DNA from: JAHBVL01 sp963712055
GTDB taxonomy: Bacteria; Chloroflexota; Chloroflexia; Thermomicrobiales; UBA6265
NCBI GenBank assembly: GCA_963712055.1
Contig: CAVQGN010000004.1
Location: 1-64,000 of the forward strand
Length of the DNA: 64,000 nucleotides
Direction of reading: 5' to 3'
The notes beneath the pieces are model-generated. The model saw nothing but the letters and a program-made list of their open reading frames with translations. It did no database searches and was not told the origin of the DNA. Both the position numbers and the translations under genes were made by a program. Of this stretch, positions 1 to 8,262 are shown one piece after another (the stretch's first letter is position 1; each line of letters begins with the position of its first letter).

Positions 1-1
1 A

Positions 2-235
2 CTCGAACTGATGGCAGATTGTTTCACAGGAGCCTGGGCGCTCGATGCAGAGGTGCGTGGTGTCGTGGAACCGGGTGACATCCAGGAGGCGATCGATCTG
101 ATCGTCTACGATCTTGGCGATCCCAAGTTTATTGGCGAGTACGATCCCCAGGCCCACGGGAACGGCGAGCAGCGCGTGCGGGCGTTCCTGAATGGCTATG
201 AGCAGGGCTTTCTCGGCTGCAACATCGCGATCTAG
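2..235 (+). CDS. Neutral zinc metallopeptidase, C-terminal fragment
   Basis: Only the C-terminal part lies in the window; the frame is open from base 2 and the start is off the left edge. The visible part begins LELMADCFTGAWA and carries DPQAHGNGEQRVRAF near the end. Both resemble the C-terminal half of the YpfJ-type putative neutral zinc metallopeptidases (Zn_peptidase family), where an E-L-x-A-D-C-F-A-G block follows the HExxH site. The HExxH itself is not visible here. The stop at 233-235 is followed by about 65 bases without a gene before the end of the opposing stress-protein gene. The family call rests on remembered motif similarity; the function of this family is poorly known. Confidence 0.7.
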   Translation, partial: LELMADCFTGAWALDAEVRGVVEPGDIQEAIDLIVYDLGDPKFIGEYDPQAHGNGEQRVRAFLNGYEQGFLGCNIAI

Positions 236-302
236 GAGCGACTGGGCGAGTACCGATTGGCTATCGACTCATGGTTGTGATCATGTCGGCATTTTCTCGT
301 TG

Positions 303-1241
303 CTAGCGAGCGTCGCGTTCCAGGAACTCGCGGGTGACGACTACAACCGGCGCGTTCGCAGCCTGAATCAATTTCATCGCCGTGCTCCCGAGCACCCAGC
401 GTGGTAGTCCACTGCGGGCGTGACTCGCGACAACCAGGACATCTCCCGGTTGAACTGCCTCAAGCAGCCCCTTGTTGATCGAACCGAGGATGTAACCACC
501 TGAAGCGGTCGCGCCCATTGTTTCCAACTGCTCGATGGCATAGACGACCCGTTTTTCGGCGTCATTCTCGCGCGCGGCCATTTGATCGGAATAGAAGGAG
601 CCCGGGATTGGTTGCATAGCGTGATGAGGGGCTGGGAGTTCTTCGATCGATGGCGGCACGACGGTCAGTATCTCCACTGGCGCACCGGTTGCCCGGGCAA
701 TCCCAGCCGCGACCGGCAATGCGCCAATCGACAGCGAGGAATCATCGATCGGCGCCAGAATGCGGCTCACCGTTCTAGCGGAGCCATCGTCCTTTTCGGG
801 TCCGATCACCATGACCGGAACCGACGCGTGGCGCATGACGCGATCAGCCACCGAGCCACTAAGCAGGCGTCCGAGCGATCCACGTCCATGGCTCGACATT
901 ACGATCATGTCGGCTTTGCGCGTTTCCGCGGCCCAGAGAATGCGATCGGTTGGGTCTCCCTCGGCAACGAGCAGGGATACGTTTTCCCGCTCCGGGAGAA
1001 GGCGTTCGCGGGCATCTTCAAGCACTTTCGTTGCGGTTTCCGCGTAGCGTTTGGACAGATCACTGCTCTTGCTGACGATTGATCCTTCGAGATCATGGAT
1101 GTCGTCTGTTTTCGGCGTGACCAGCATCAGCATGATCTCGCCGGTGTCACCTGCGAGGGCACTCGCCCAGGATACTGCCCGCTCCGCGGTGGCTGATCCG
1201 TCAACCGGAACGAGCAAACGCTGCATCGAAAACGTGTTCAT
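303..1241 (-). CDS. Universal stress protein, two UspA domains
   Basis: A 312-residue cytoplasmic protein with two tandem UspA folds. The first begins QRLLVPVDGSATAERAV and ends with the ATP-loop pattern GRGSLGRLLSGSVAD; the second begins SRILAPIDDSS and ends HARSGLPRWVLGSTA. Both keep the G-x2-G-x9-G-S/T pattern typical of ATP-binding USPs. The start chosen is the ATG at 1241 (MNTFSMQRLL), preceded by GGAAGGG at good spacing. A frame open far upstream of it is only an antisense shadow of the acyl-CoA synthetase gene. It is one of three USP genes in the window and is transcribed divergently from the synthetase, leaving a 180-bp shared upstream region. Confidence 0.93.
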   Translation of the reverse strand: MNTFSMQRLLVPVDGSATAERAVSWASALAGDTGEIMLMLVTPKTDDIHDLEGSIVSKSSDLSKRYAETATKVLEDARERLLPERENVSLLVAEGDPTDRILWAAETRKADMIVMSSHGRGSLGRLLSGSVADRVMRHASVPVMVIGPEKDDGSARTVSRILAPIDDSSLSIGALPVAAGIARATGAPVEILTVVPPSIEELPAPHHAMQPIPGSFYSDQMAARENDAEKRVVYAIEQLETMGATASGGYILGSINKGLLEAVQPGDVLVVASHARSGLPRWVLGSTAMKLIQAANAPVVVVTREFLERDAR

Positions 1242-1421
1242 CAGAACCCTTCCTGTTCCATCGTTCTTGGCGTGCTGCATCCAGTGGAAACGACTTTGAT
1301 ACGAGAGGATCACCGTCCGTCGCACTCCTGGTACGCATCCCTCCCTATCGTACCAATGTACGGAGCGAAGCATGGGTGTTGGCAATTGCCGACCCCTCTG
1401 AGTAGATGAAGGGAGACCACG

Positions 1422-3182
1422 ATGGAGTGGGAGCCAATTGTCAAACCTCCTGTCGCCGATGGCGTGCTGCCGAATCTCATCGATTACGAAACCACCTGCG
1501 CGTCGTTTTCCTGGGAGGACGCTCGACGCGAACTGACCGGTCTGCCCGGCGGTGGACTGAACATCGCTTACGAGGCGGTTGATCGTCATGCTGGGAGTGA
1601 TCGTGGCGACCATCTGGCTTTGCGTTGGATCGACAAGAAAGGGGAGTGGCACGACTACTCCTATGCAGACCTGCACCGACTGACGAATCGATTCGCGAAC
1701 GTCCTGTTGAAACTCGGGATCGAACCCGGCGAACGAGTGTTTACCTTGGCCGGTCGGATTCCGGCGCTCTACATCGCCGCGCTCGGCACGGTAAAGCACC
1801 GGGCCGTCTTCTGCCCGCTGTTTTCTGCTTTCGGACCAGAACCCGTGCGGCAAAGGATGGCGCTCGGTGATGGCAAGGTGCTGGTCACGACTGATCTTCT
1901 CTATCGGCAAAAGGTTGCCGGGATTCGGGATCAACTGCTCGAACTGGAGCACGTCATTCTGGTGCGAACGGTACCGGATTCCGCTCTGATCGAGGGAACG
2001 CTCGATTTCGATGAGCTCATGGCTGCGGCCGCAGATGATTATGAAATCGGTCCGACCTCTGAGGAGGACCTTGCGTTGCTGCATTTCACTAGTGGCACGA
2101 CCGGGTTGCCAAAAGGCGCCATGCACGTCCATGGCGCGGTGCTTTCGCATTATGTAACCGGGAAATACGCGCTCGATCTTCATCCGGAGGACATCTTCTG
2201 GTGCACCGCTGATCCCGGTTGGGTCACAGGCACGTCGTACGGCATCATCTCGCCTCTGACACATGGAGTGACAATGATCGTCGACGAGGCCGAGTTCGAC
2301 GCCGAACGCTGGTATCACAATATCCAGGAGCAGGGCGTCACAATTTGGTACACCGCGCCGACGGCGGTAAGGATGCTGATGAAGGTTGGTCCGGATCTCC
2401 CGGCCCAGTTCGACCTGAGCAGTCTTCGGTTCATCGCTTCAGTTGGTGAGCCATTGAATCCAGAGGGGGTCATCTGGGGTCAGGAAACCTTCGGGTTGCC
2501 AATTCATGACAACTGGTGGCAATCGGAAACGGGCGGGATCATGGTCGCCAATTATGCAGCCATGGATATTCGCCCCGGTTCGATGGGCAAACCGATGCCG
2601 GGAATCACGGCCATGGTGGTCACTCGGGACGAAGACGACCCGGTTCTGCCGATTGCGACGCCAAATGTCCAGGGCGAACTCGCTCTGAAACCCGGGTGGC
2701 CGTCAATGTTCCGCGGCTATCTCCATAACGAAGAACGGTATGAAAAAGCATTCCGCGATGGCTGGTATCTCTCTGGCGACCTCGCGAGGGTCGATGAAGA
2801 CGGGTACTTCTGGTTTGTCGGTCGAGCTGACGATGTCATCAAATCTGCTGGTCACCTGATCGGACCATTCGAAGTCGAAAGCGCGTTGATGGAGCATCCG
2901 GCCGTCGCCGAGGTCGGAGTAATCGGCAAACCCGATCCGACGGTTGGCGAACTCGTCAAAGCCTTCGTTTCGTTGAAGCCTGGATACGAACCAACCGAAG
3001 ATCTGAGACTCGAATTGATCGGTTTCGGCCGGAAACGACTCGGTGCCGTCGTTGCGCCAAAAGAAATCGCTTTTCTCGATTCCGTTCCGAAGACACGAAG
3101 CGGCAAGATCATGCGGCGACTGCTGAAAGCTCGCGAACTCGGGTTGCCCGAAGGTGATCTCTCGACCCTGGAACGGGTGTAG
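1422..3182 (+). CDS. acsA: Acetyl/acyl-CoA synthetase (AcsA-like)
   Basis: A 586-residue AMP-forming ligase of the ANL superfamily, activating acetate or a short acid to acyl-CoA through an acyl-adenylate. The P-loop-like A3 motif FTSGTTGLPKGAMH lies at about residues 222-235. The WWQSETGG block (A5) and YLSGDLARVDEDGYFWFVGR (A7/A8) follow, and PKTRSGKIMRR near the C-terminus supplies the catalytic lysine region. The length is closer to Bacillus AcsA (about 570) than to the 650-residue Acs type. AAGGGAG precedes the ATG. The next gene starts 21-27 bases downstream, so it may be co-transcribed with the 2-oxoacid dehydrogenase genes and feed the same acetyl-CoA pool. Exact acyl specificity cannot be read from sequence. 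Confidence 0.9.
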   Translation: MEWEPIVKPPVADGVLPNLIDYETTCASFSWEDARRELTGLPGGGLNIAYEAVDRHAGSDRGDHLALRWIDKKGEWHDYSYADLHRLTNRFANVLLKLGIEPGERVFTLAGRIPALYIAALGTVKHRAVFCPLFSAFGPEPVRQRMALGDGKVLVTTDLLYRQKVAGIRDQLLELEHVILVRTVPDSALIEGTLDFDELMAAAADDYEIGPTSEEDLALLHFTSGTTGLPKGAMHVHGAVLSHYVTGKYALDLHPEDIFWCTADPGWVTGTSYGIISPLTHGVTMIVDEAEFDAERWYHNIQEQGVTIWYTAPTAVRMLMKVGPDLPAQFDLSSLRFIASVGEPLNPEGVIWGQETFGLPIHDNWWQSETGGIMVANYAAMDIRPGSMGKPMPGITAMVVTRDEDDPVLPIATPNVQGELALKPGWPSMFRGYLHNEERYEKAFRDGWYLSGDLARVDEDGYFWFVGRADDVIKSAGHLIGPFEVESALMEHPAVAEVGVIGKPDPTVGELVKAFVSLKPGYEPTEDLRLELIGFGRKRLGAVVAPKEIAFLDSVPKTRSGKIMRRLLKARELGLPEGDLSTLERV

Positions 3183-3209
3183 TGAAAAACCAAGAATGGA
3201 GGGATGACA

Positions 3210-4217
3210 ATGCCTGAACTCACAAGCGTCGCATCCGAAACAACCGAACTCAGCAGTGATGAGGCTCGGCAGATGCTGCGAGAAATGATCTTGATTCGCC
3301 GGTTCGAAGAGCGGTGCGCGGAACTCTACAGCGCCACGAAGATTCGCGGATTTCTCCATCTTTACATCGGGGAGGAAGCGATTGCCGTGGGTGCGATGAC
3401 CGCGCTACGTCCAGACGATTCGGTGCTCGCAACCTATCGCGATCATGGTCAAGCGCTGGCGCGAGGAGTGCCCGCCGAGAAGGTCATGGCGGAGATGTTT
3501 GGCAAGATCGAAGGGTGTAGCCGCGGCCGCGGCGGCTCGATGCATCTTTTCGATGCCGAACACCGCTTTTTCGGTGGCAACGCAATCGTCGGTGGTGGCC
3601 TGCCGGTCGCGCTCGGGATCGCTCTGGCTGACAAAAAACGGGGAACGGATAACGTGACGGTCTGCTTCTTCGGTGAAGGAGCGATGGCCGAAGGCGAGTT
3701 CCACGAAACGATGAATCTCGCCGAACTCTGGCAGTTGCCGATTCTTTTCGCTTGTGAAAACAACTACTACGCGATGGGCACGGCGTTGTCACGATCAGAA
3801 TCGCAAACCGACCTGGTCGCCAAAGCCGCTTCGTATGGCGTCCCGGCGGTATCTGTCGACGGCATGGATATCGAAGCCGTCGTTCAGACAACTGGCGGGG
3901 CGATCGAGGCGATCCGGGCTGGGAGTGGACCGCAATTCATCGAATATCGGACCTATCGCTTCCGCGCACATTCAATGTATGACCCGGAACTCTATCGCGA
4001 CAAAGCCGAGGTCGAGGAATGGAAACATCGTGACCCGATCATGCTGTTCGAGGCTGTTTTGACCCAACGGGGCGATCTGACGGCCGACGACAAAAAGGCG
4101 ATCGAAACCGAGGTAAAAGCCGAGATCGACGCTGCCGTCGCCTTCGCTGAAGCCGGGCAGTGGGAACCTGTCGAGGATCTCGAACGCTTTGTCTACTCAG
4201 AAAGGAGTGTGGCATGA
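3210..4217 (+). CDS. pdhA: 2-oxoacid (pyruvate/acetoin) dehydrogenase E1 alpha
   Basis: A 335-residue thiamine-diphosphate-dependent E1 alpha subunit, which decarboxylates a 2-oxoacid (or acetoin) and passes the acyl group to lipoyl-E2. It has the ThDP motif GEGAMAEGEFHETMN, matching G-D/E-G-x-x-x-E-G-x-x-x-E-x-x-N, and the phosphorylation-loop-like region RFRAHSMYDPELYR. Start: an ATG at 3204 touches the GGAGGG at 3199-3203, while the ATG at 3210 has usable spacing, so 3210 is preferred. The stop overlaps the E1 beta ATG (ATGA). The compact length and separate alpha/beta subunits fit Gram-positive-type PDH or acetoin dehydrogenase; I cannot separate these two substrates. Confidence 0.92.
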   Translation: MPELTSVASETTELSSDEARQMLREMILIRRFEERCAELYSATKIRGFLHLYIGEEAIAVGAMTALRPDDSVLATYRDHGQALARGVPAEKVMAEMFGKIEGCSRGRGGSMHLFDAEHRFFGGNAIVGGGLPVALGIALADKKRGTDNVTVCFFGEGAMAEGEFHETMNLAELWQLPILFACENNYYAMGTALSRSESQTDLVAKAASYGVPAVSVDGMDIEAVVQTTGGAIEAIRAGSGPQFIEYRTYRFRAHSMYDPELYRDKAEVEEWKHRDPIMLFEAVLTQRGDLTADDKKAIETEVKAEIDAAVAFAEAGQWEPVEDLERFVYSERSVA

Positions 4218-5239
4218 GCACGGCAACCATGGAAAGAGCCGCCGCTTCCCAGGAGACGATCACGATCACCTATCGCGATGCGATGAAAGCGGCGATCAAA
4301 GACGCGATCGAACGGGATGACCGCGTCTTTCTGATGGGCGAAGATGTGGGCATGTACGGCGGTGGGTTTGCAGTGAGCAAAGGCTTGCTGGCCGAACTCG
4401 GACCGGACAAGATCATGGACACCCCGCTATCAGAATCGGCATTTGTTGGTGCCGGAATCGGTGCGGCGATGTGCGGGATGCGACCGATCGTCGAGATCAT
4501 GACGGTCAACTTCAGTCTGCTCGCGCTTGATCAGATTCTGAACAACGCGGCGACCGTGCTCCACATGTCTGGTGGGCAATTCAACGTTCCGGTAGTGATC
4601 CGGATGGCGACCGGTTCGGGTCGGCAACTTGCGGCACAGCATTCGCATAGCCTCGAAGGGTGGTATGCCCATATCCCCGGGTTAAAAGTGCTCGCGCCCG
4701 GGACGATCGAGGACATGCGCGGGATGCTCTGGCCTGCATTGCAGGACCCCGATCCGGTGCTGATTTTTGAAAATTCGTTTCTCTATCCAATGTCCGGTTC
4801 GATCCCAGCTGATCTGACCGAAGTCGATATCAGCAAGGCAAAGGTCATGCGATCCGGAAGCCAGGTCACAGTGGTGGCCTATGGCGGCGGAATTCAGAAA
4901 GCCCTGAAAGCAGCTGACCTGCTGGTCGCCGACGGCTTCGATCCAGAAGTGATCGACCTGCGCGTGCTCCGGCCACTCGATAGCGATACGGTGATCGAGT
5001 CGGTCCGCAAGACCCACCGATTGGTTGTGGTCGATGATGGCTGGAAGTCCGGGAGTCTGGCCGCCGAACTGATGGCGAGAGTCATGGAGGAAGCGTTTTA
5101 CGAACTCGACGCGCCGATCGAGCGGATCTGCGGAGTCGAGGTTCCCATCCCGTATCCGCAGCATCTCGAGCAGGCAGCCGTGCCGCAACCCGAGACGATC
5201 GCGGAAGCGGTTCGAAAGGCGGTGAGCGCAAATGGCTGA
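4214..5239 (+). CDS. pdhB: 2-oxoacid dehydrogenase E1 beta
   Basis: A 341-residue E1 beta subunit with an N-terminal pyrimidine-binding domain (YRDAMKAAIKDAI, MGEDVGMYGGGFAVSKG) and a C-terminal transketolase domain (GGGIQKALKAADLL, DGFDPEVIDLRVLRPLD). It pairs with the upstream alpha subunit to form the alpha2beta2 E1. Start: the ATG at 4214 shares ATGA with the alpha stop and is preceded by AAAGGAG inside the alpha gene, implying translational coupling. A longer frame from 4160 is not needed. The 3' end overlaps the E2 start by 8 bases. Confidence 0.93.
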   Translation: MSTATMERAAASQETITITYRDAMKAAIKDAIERDDRVFLMGEDVGMYGGGFAVSKGLLAELGPDKIMDTPLSESAFVGAGIGAAMCGMRPIVEIMTVNFSLLALDQILNNAATVLHMSGGQFNVPVVIRMATGSGRQLAAQHSHSLEGWYAHIPGLKVLAPGTIEDMRGMLWPALQDPDPVLIFENSFLYPMSGSIPADLTEVDISKAKVMRSGSQVTVVAYGGGIQKALKAADLLVADGFDPEVIDLRVLRPLDSDTVIESVRKTHRLVVVDDGWKSGSLAAELMARVMEEAFYELDAPIERICGVEVPIPYPQHLEQAAVPQPETIAEAVRKAVSANG

Positions 5240-6545
5240 GTTTCGCATGCCCTCACTTGGCGCTGATATGGAATCGGGCACGCTGGTCCAATGGATGGTT
5301 AAACCGGGAGACAGCGTTGATCGCGGCGATATCGTTGCGGTGATCGAAACAGAAAAAGGCGCCATCGATGTCGAGATCTTCGAGGATGGGGTTGTCAGTG
5401 AACTGACGGTTGAAGAAGGCACCTTGGTTCCGGTTGGAACGGTCATTGCCCGCCTGAACGGAGGCGAACCGGTCGAATCGGCCGTTCCTCAGCCGTCAGA
5501 CGTGGAAAGCGCTCCGTCACCGATCCAAGCCGCCGCGTCCGCTGCGCCGAAAATCGGCGAACCGGTCACGGTGCCGCCAGTGCCGCTTGGTCCGGACGGT
5601 CAACGGTTGCATATCTCACCGCTGGCGCGTAGACGCGCGGCGGAACTTGGGGTCGACCTGGCCATGGTCCACGGCACCCGGCCAGCCGGAGCGATCGCCG
5701 TCTGTGATGTGGAGAGAGCCGCTCACGAAACTGAGCCGACCAAACCGGAAACGCCGGTCGCTCCAGAAGGCATCGTGGTTGAGCCGATTGTCGAACAGGT
5801 CGCCCCACGGCCTGTGACACAGACGCCCGTCGAGCCGGTTCCCGCGAGCGAAGCGGTGAGTGCGACCACGCTTGCTGATCGGCAGGCGGCGATGAGAAGA
5901 GCGATCGCAGCGGCGATGGCGAAATCGAACCGGGAGATTCCACACTACTTCCTCGGCACCGACATCGATATGAAACGGACCCTCGACTGGCTCGAGGCCG
6001 AGAATACCAAACGTCCGGTGGCGGAGCGCTTGCTCTATGCCGTCCCGCTGATCAAAGCGGTAGCGCTGGCGTTGCAGGAAGTACCGGAAATGAATGGCTT
6101 CTATGAAAACGATGCTTTCCAGCCGAGCGATGCGGTCCATACGGGCTGGGCGATCGCGCTCAAACAGGGAGGCCTGGTGGCACCCGCGATTCACGATACC
6201 GATACGCTTACCGTCGATCAGATTATGACGACGATGCGTGACCTGATCATGCGAGCCCGAGGCGGGAAGCTGAAGAGTTCGGAGATGATGGATCCGACGA
6301 TCACCATTACCTCTCTCGGCGAAACCGGGGTTCCCGAGGTCTACGGCGTCATCTACCCGCCTCAAGTGGCGCTGGTGGGCTTCGGCAAGATCGTCGACCG
6401 TCCATGGGCCGTTGACGGGATGTTGACCGTGCGCCCGATCATGCGGACGACCTTGGCTGCCGACCATCGTGCCAGTGATGGACACCGTGGCGGTTTATTT
6501 CTGGCGGCAATTGACCGCCTACTACAGGAGCCAGAAAAACTATGA
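5232..6545 (+). CDS. pdhC: 2-oxoacid dehydrogenase E2, lipoyl acyltransferase
   Basis: A 437-residue dihydrolipoamide acyltransferase core. The single N-terminal lipoyl domain (about residues 1-75) has its lipoyl lysine at K42 in ETEKGAIDVE. A Pro/Ala/Glu-rich linker leads to a peripheral-subunit-binding domain at about 121-157 (ISPLARRRAAELGVDL). A second Pro/Val/Glu-rich linker leads to the catalytic domain, with the active-site block DHRASDGHRGG giving H412 and D416. The residue before lysine is Glu (ETEK) instead of the common Asp (ETDK). It overlaps E1 beta by 8 bases and ends in ATGA with the acyl carrier protein gene. No E3 lies nearby, so E3 must come from elsewhere in the genome. Confidence 0.93.
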   Translation: MAEFRMPSLGADMESGTLVQWMVKPGDSVDRGDIVAVIETEKGAIDVEIFEDGVVSELTVEEGTLVPVGTVIARLNGGEPVESAVPQPSDVESAPSPIQAAASAAPKIGEPVTVPPVPLGPDGQRLHISPLARRRAAELGVDLAMVHGTRPAGAIAVCDVERAAHETEPTKPETPVAPEGIVVEPIVEQVAPRPVTQTPVEPVPASEAVSATTLADRQAAMRRAIAAAMAKSNREIPHYFLGTDIDMKRTLDWLEAENTKRPVAERLLYAVPLIKAVALALQEVPEMNGFYENDAFQPSDAVHTGWAIALKQGGLVAPAIHDTDTLTVDQIMTTMRDLIMRARGGKLKSSEMMDPTITITSLGETGVPEVYGVIYPPQVALVGFGKIVDRPWAVDGMLTVRPIMRTTLAADHRASDGHRGGLFLAAIDRLLQEPEKL

Positions 6546-6787
6546 CTGCTCTCGATACTCGAACCGCAGTTTTACAGTCACTCGGGCGGATCGCTCCGGA
6601 AGTCGATATGGATACTCTGCTGCCGAACGTTGAGTTTCGGGATCAGCTCGATATCGATTCCTTCGACTTCCTGAATTACATCATCGGGTTGTGCGAAGCG
6701 ACCGGAGTGGAGATCCCGGAGTCCGACTATCCGAAACTGGGCACGCTCGACGGCGCGATGGCCTATCTGGGTGAACGAACCGGATAG
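6542..6787 (+). CDS. Acyl carrier protein
   Basis: An 81-residue acidic four-helix carrier. The phosphopantetheine attachment serine is in DIDSFDFLNY, a DSL-like motif in the form DSFDF, at the start of helix II. The start ATG overlaps the E2 stop (ATGA), so translation is coupled to the pyruvate-dehydrogenase-type genes. An ACP here suggests acetyl (or another acyl) units made by E1/E2 or by the upstream synthetase may be loaded onto a dedicated carrier, but no ketosynthase or ligase for it lies in the window. Family assignment is good; the role is inferred. Confidence 0.85.
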   Translation: MTALDTRTAVLQSLGRIAPEVDMDTLLPNVEFRDQLDIDSFDFLNYIIGLCEATGVEIPESDYPKLGTLDGAMAYLGERTG

Positions 6788-6800
6788 CCGCGCAGTCGTC

Positions 6801-6950
6801 CTGTCATTCCGAACTGCACTGAGGAATCAGTGGATCCACGCCTCGAAGGAGAGGTTCTTTCGAAAACAAGAGATTCCTCGCAGGCTCGGAATGACAGTTG
6901 TTTTTGCGCGGAATGACAAAGGTGTCATGCTGAGGAACGAAGCATCTCTA
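6801..6950. repeat. Intergenic palindromic repeat element
   Basis: The 201-bp gap after the ACP gene holds a nested inverted repeat. The outer arms ctgtcattccga (6801-6812) and tcggaatgacag (6886-6897) are perfect 12-mers; the inner arms gaggaatc (6821-6828) and gattcctc (6872-6879) also pair. Two further partial copies of the core follow at about 6909-6916 (cggaatga) and 6923-6950 (gtcatgctgaggaacgaagc). This looks like a dispersed extragenic palindrome of the gtcattccga...gaggaatc type seen in many high-GC environmental genomes. It sits between two convergent genes and could also end transcription of both. Confidence 0.7.
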
Positions 6951-6988
6951 GCTCGCAACGCTTATGTTCAGGTCGAGTTGCTACCGCC

Positions 6989-8164
6989 CTATCCTTCAGG
7001 GCACACAGCCGAATCCGCCAGCACATCATGAACAGCTGGCCGGAACCTGCTGATCCCATCCGCGTCTCGCCCAAAGTAGACCCGGTTGGTTAGCAGAGCG
7101 ACCACGAGGCGTTGGGAAGGATCGATCCAGAGCGAGGTGCCGGTAAAACCGGTGTGACCGAACGAGTCTCTGCTCATCCGCTCACCACAGCTGGCATTTT
7201 CATCGGGCTTCAGCATCCAGCCCAGTCCTCGCCGGGCGCCGTTCAGATAGACCTGTTCGCTGGTGGCCTCATCCATCAGCTCGTTGCTGATGCCAAGGTT
7301 CGGCGCGTGGTTCAGCCATGCCTCGCCAAAGCGGGCAAGGTCAATCGCGGTGCCGAAGAGTCCGGCATGACCAGAAACACCGCCTGAACCGAAAGCGTTT
7401 TCATCATGAACCTCACCCCAACAGCGTCGCTGCCGCCAGCGTGAATCGACCTCTGTCGGCATGATCTGCTCAGGTGGGATTCCATGAGCGAGCGGCTGAA
7501 ACTTGATCGAATCGAGACGAAGTGGACCAGTGACGAGCTCGGCGATCGCCTCGTCGAGTGGTTTGCCATGCAATCGGGCGACCGCCTCGCCGATCAGGAT
7601 GAAACCGAGATCTGAATAGTGAACCGCTCGTCCAATCCGGTCAGCAAAAGGCGTTTCCGCGATCGCCGCGATCACCGTTCGCTGGCGCGTTGCGGCAGGC
7701 GTCAACGAATCCGGCGGGTGTAAGCGAAAGAGGTTAGTCCAGGGCAGGAGTCCGCCAGTGTGGGTCAACAGGTGCCGAAACGTGACTGCACCGGGATCAA
7801 TTGACTCGCCAATCGCATCGGGCGCGAGCAGGAGTGGGTCTTCGGTATTGGGATCGATGCTATAACCAATCACCCTCGGCGAACGGGACGCAAACTCGGG
7901 AATCACCAGTGAAACCGGTTCCTCGATGGAAACCAGCCCACGAGTCACCAGCGCGAGAAACGCCGATGTGGTGAAGAGTTTTGTCAGCGACGCAAAATCA
8001 AAAAGGCTCTCCATCGTGACCGAAGGATGATCCGATTGGCTGGCCGGTGGGCCGGCAACAGTCACGACGATTGGCTCACCAGAGCGGGTCGCCAGCAACT
8101 GCATCGCCGCAAAGGTCGTGCCGAGATGCTTGCCGATCAGCCGGTCTAGCGTTTGAGATTCCAT
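6989..8164 (-). CDS. Beta-lactamase-fold serine hydrolase (class C/PBP4* type)
   Basis: A 391-residue beta-lactamase-superfamily hydrolase. The nucleophile motif SLTK at residues 59-62 is S-x-x-K. VHYSDLGF supplies the tyrosine-containing second motif (Y-S-D for the usual Y-x-N). LLTHTGGLLPW is the family's conserved loop, and GHTGFTGTSLW provides the HTG triad replacing K-T-G. No signal peptide is visible, so it appears cytoplasmic. It lies head-to-head with anmK (98 bp between starts), an association that hints at processing of cell-wall-derived muropeptides or sugars. It may be an esterase or peptidase rather than a true beta-lactamase. Confidence 0.87.
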   Translation of the reverse strand: MESQTLDRLIGKHLGTTFAAMQLLATRSGEPIVVTVAGPPASQSDHPSVTMESLFDFASLTKLFTTSAFLALVTRGLVSIEEPVSLVIPEFASRSPRVIGYSIDPNTEDPLLLAPDAIGESIDPGAVTFRHLLTHTGGLLPWTNLFRLHPPDSLTPAATRQRTVIAAIAETPFADRIGRAVHYSDLGFILIGEAVARLHGKPLDEAIAELVTGPLRLDSIKFQPLAHGIPPEQIMPTEVDSRWRQRRCWGEVHDENAFGSGGVSGHAGLFGTAIDLARFGEAWLNHAPNLGISNELMDEATSEQVYLNGARRGLGWMLKPDENASCGERMSRDSFGHTGFTGTSLWIDPSQRLVVALLTNRVYFGRDADGISRFRPAVHDVLADSAVCPEG

Positions 8165-8262
8165 TGGGTGGTGACTCCAGTGATTTCTGCCATCGTGAGA
8201 AGATGGTAAAGGATGAGCCGGTCATTTCCGGGATGCTGTCATGACAACGAAGAGGAGCAGGG

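Noticed and set aside
1242..2318. Minus-strand open frame extending the stress-protein gene upstream by 359 codons
   Set aside because: It is antisense to the acyl-CoA synthetase gene, has no family-like sequence, and the USP fold begins right at the SD-supported ATG at 1241.
4682..5446. 254-codon minus-strand frame
   Set aside because: Antisense to E1 beta and E2 starts; no SD or family sequence.
5616..6485. 289-codon minus-strand frame opposite E2
   Set aside because: Arg/His-rich antisense shadow of a clear E2 catalytic domain; no motif or SD.
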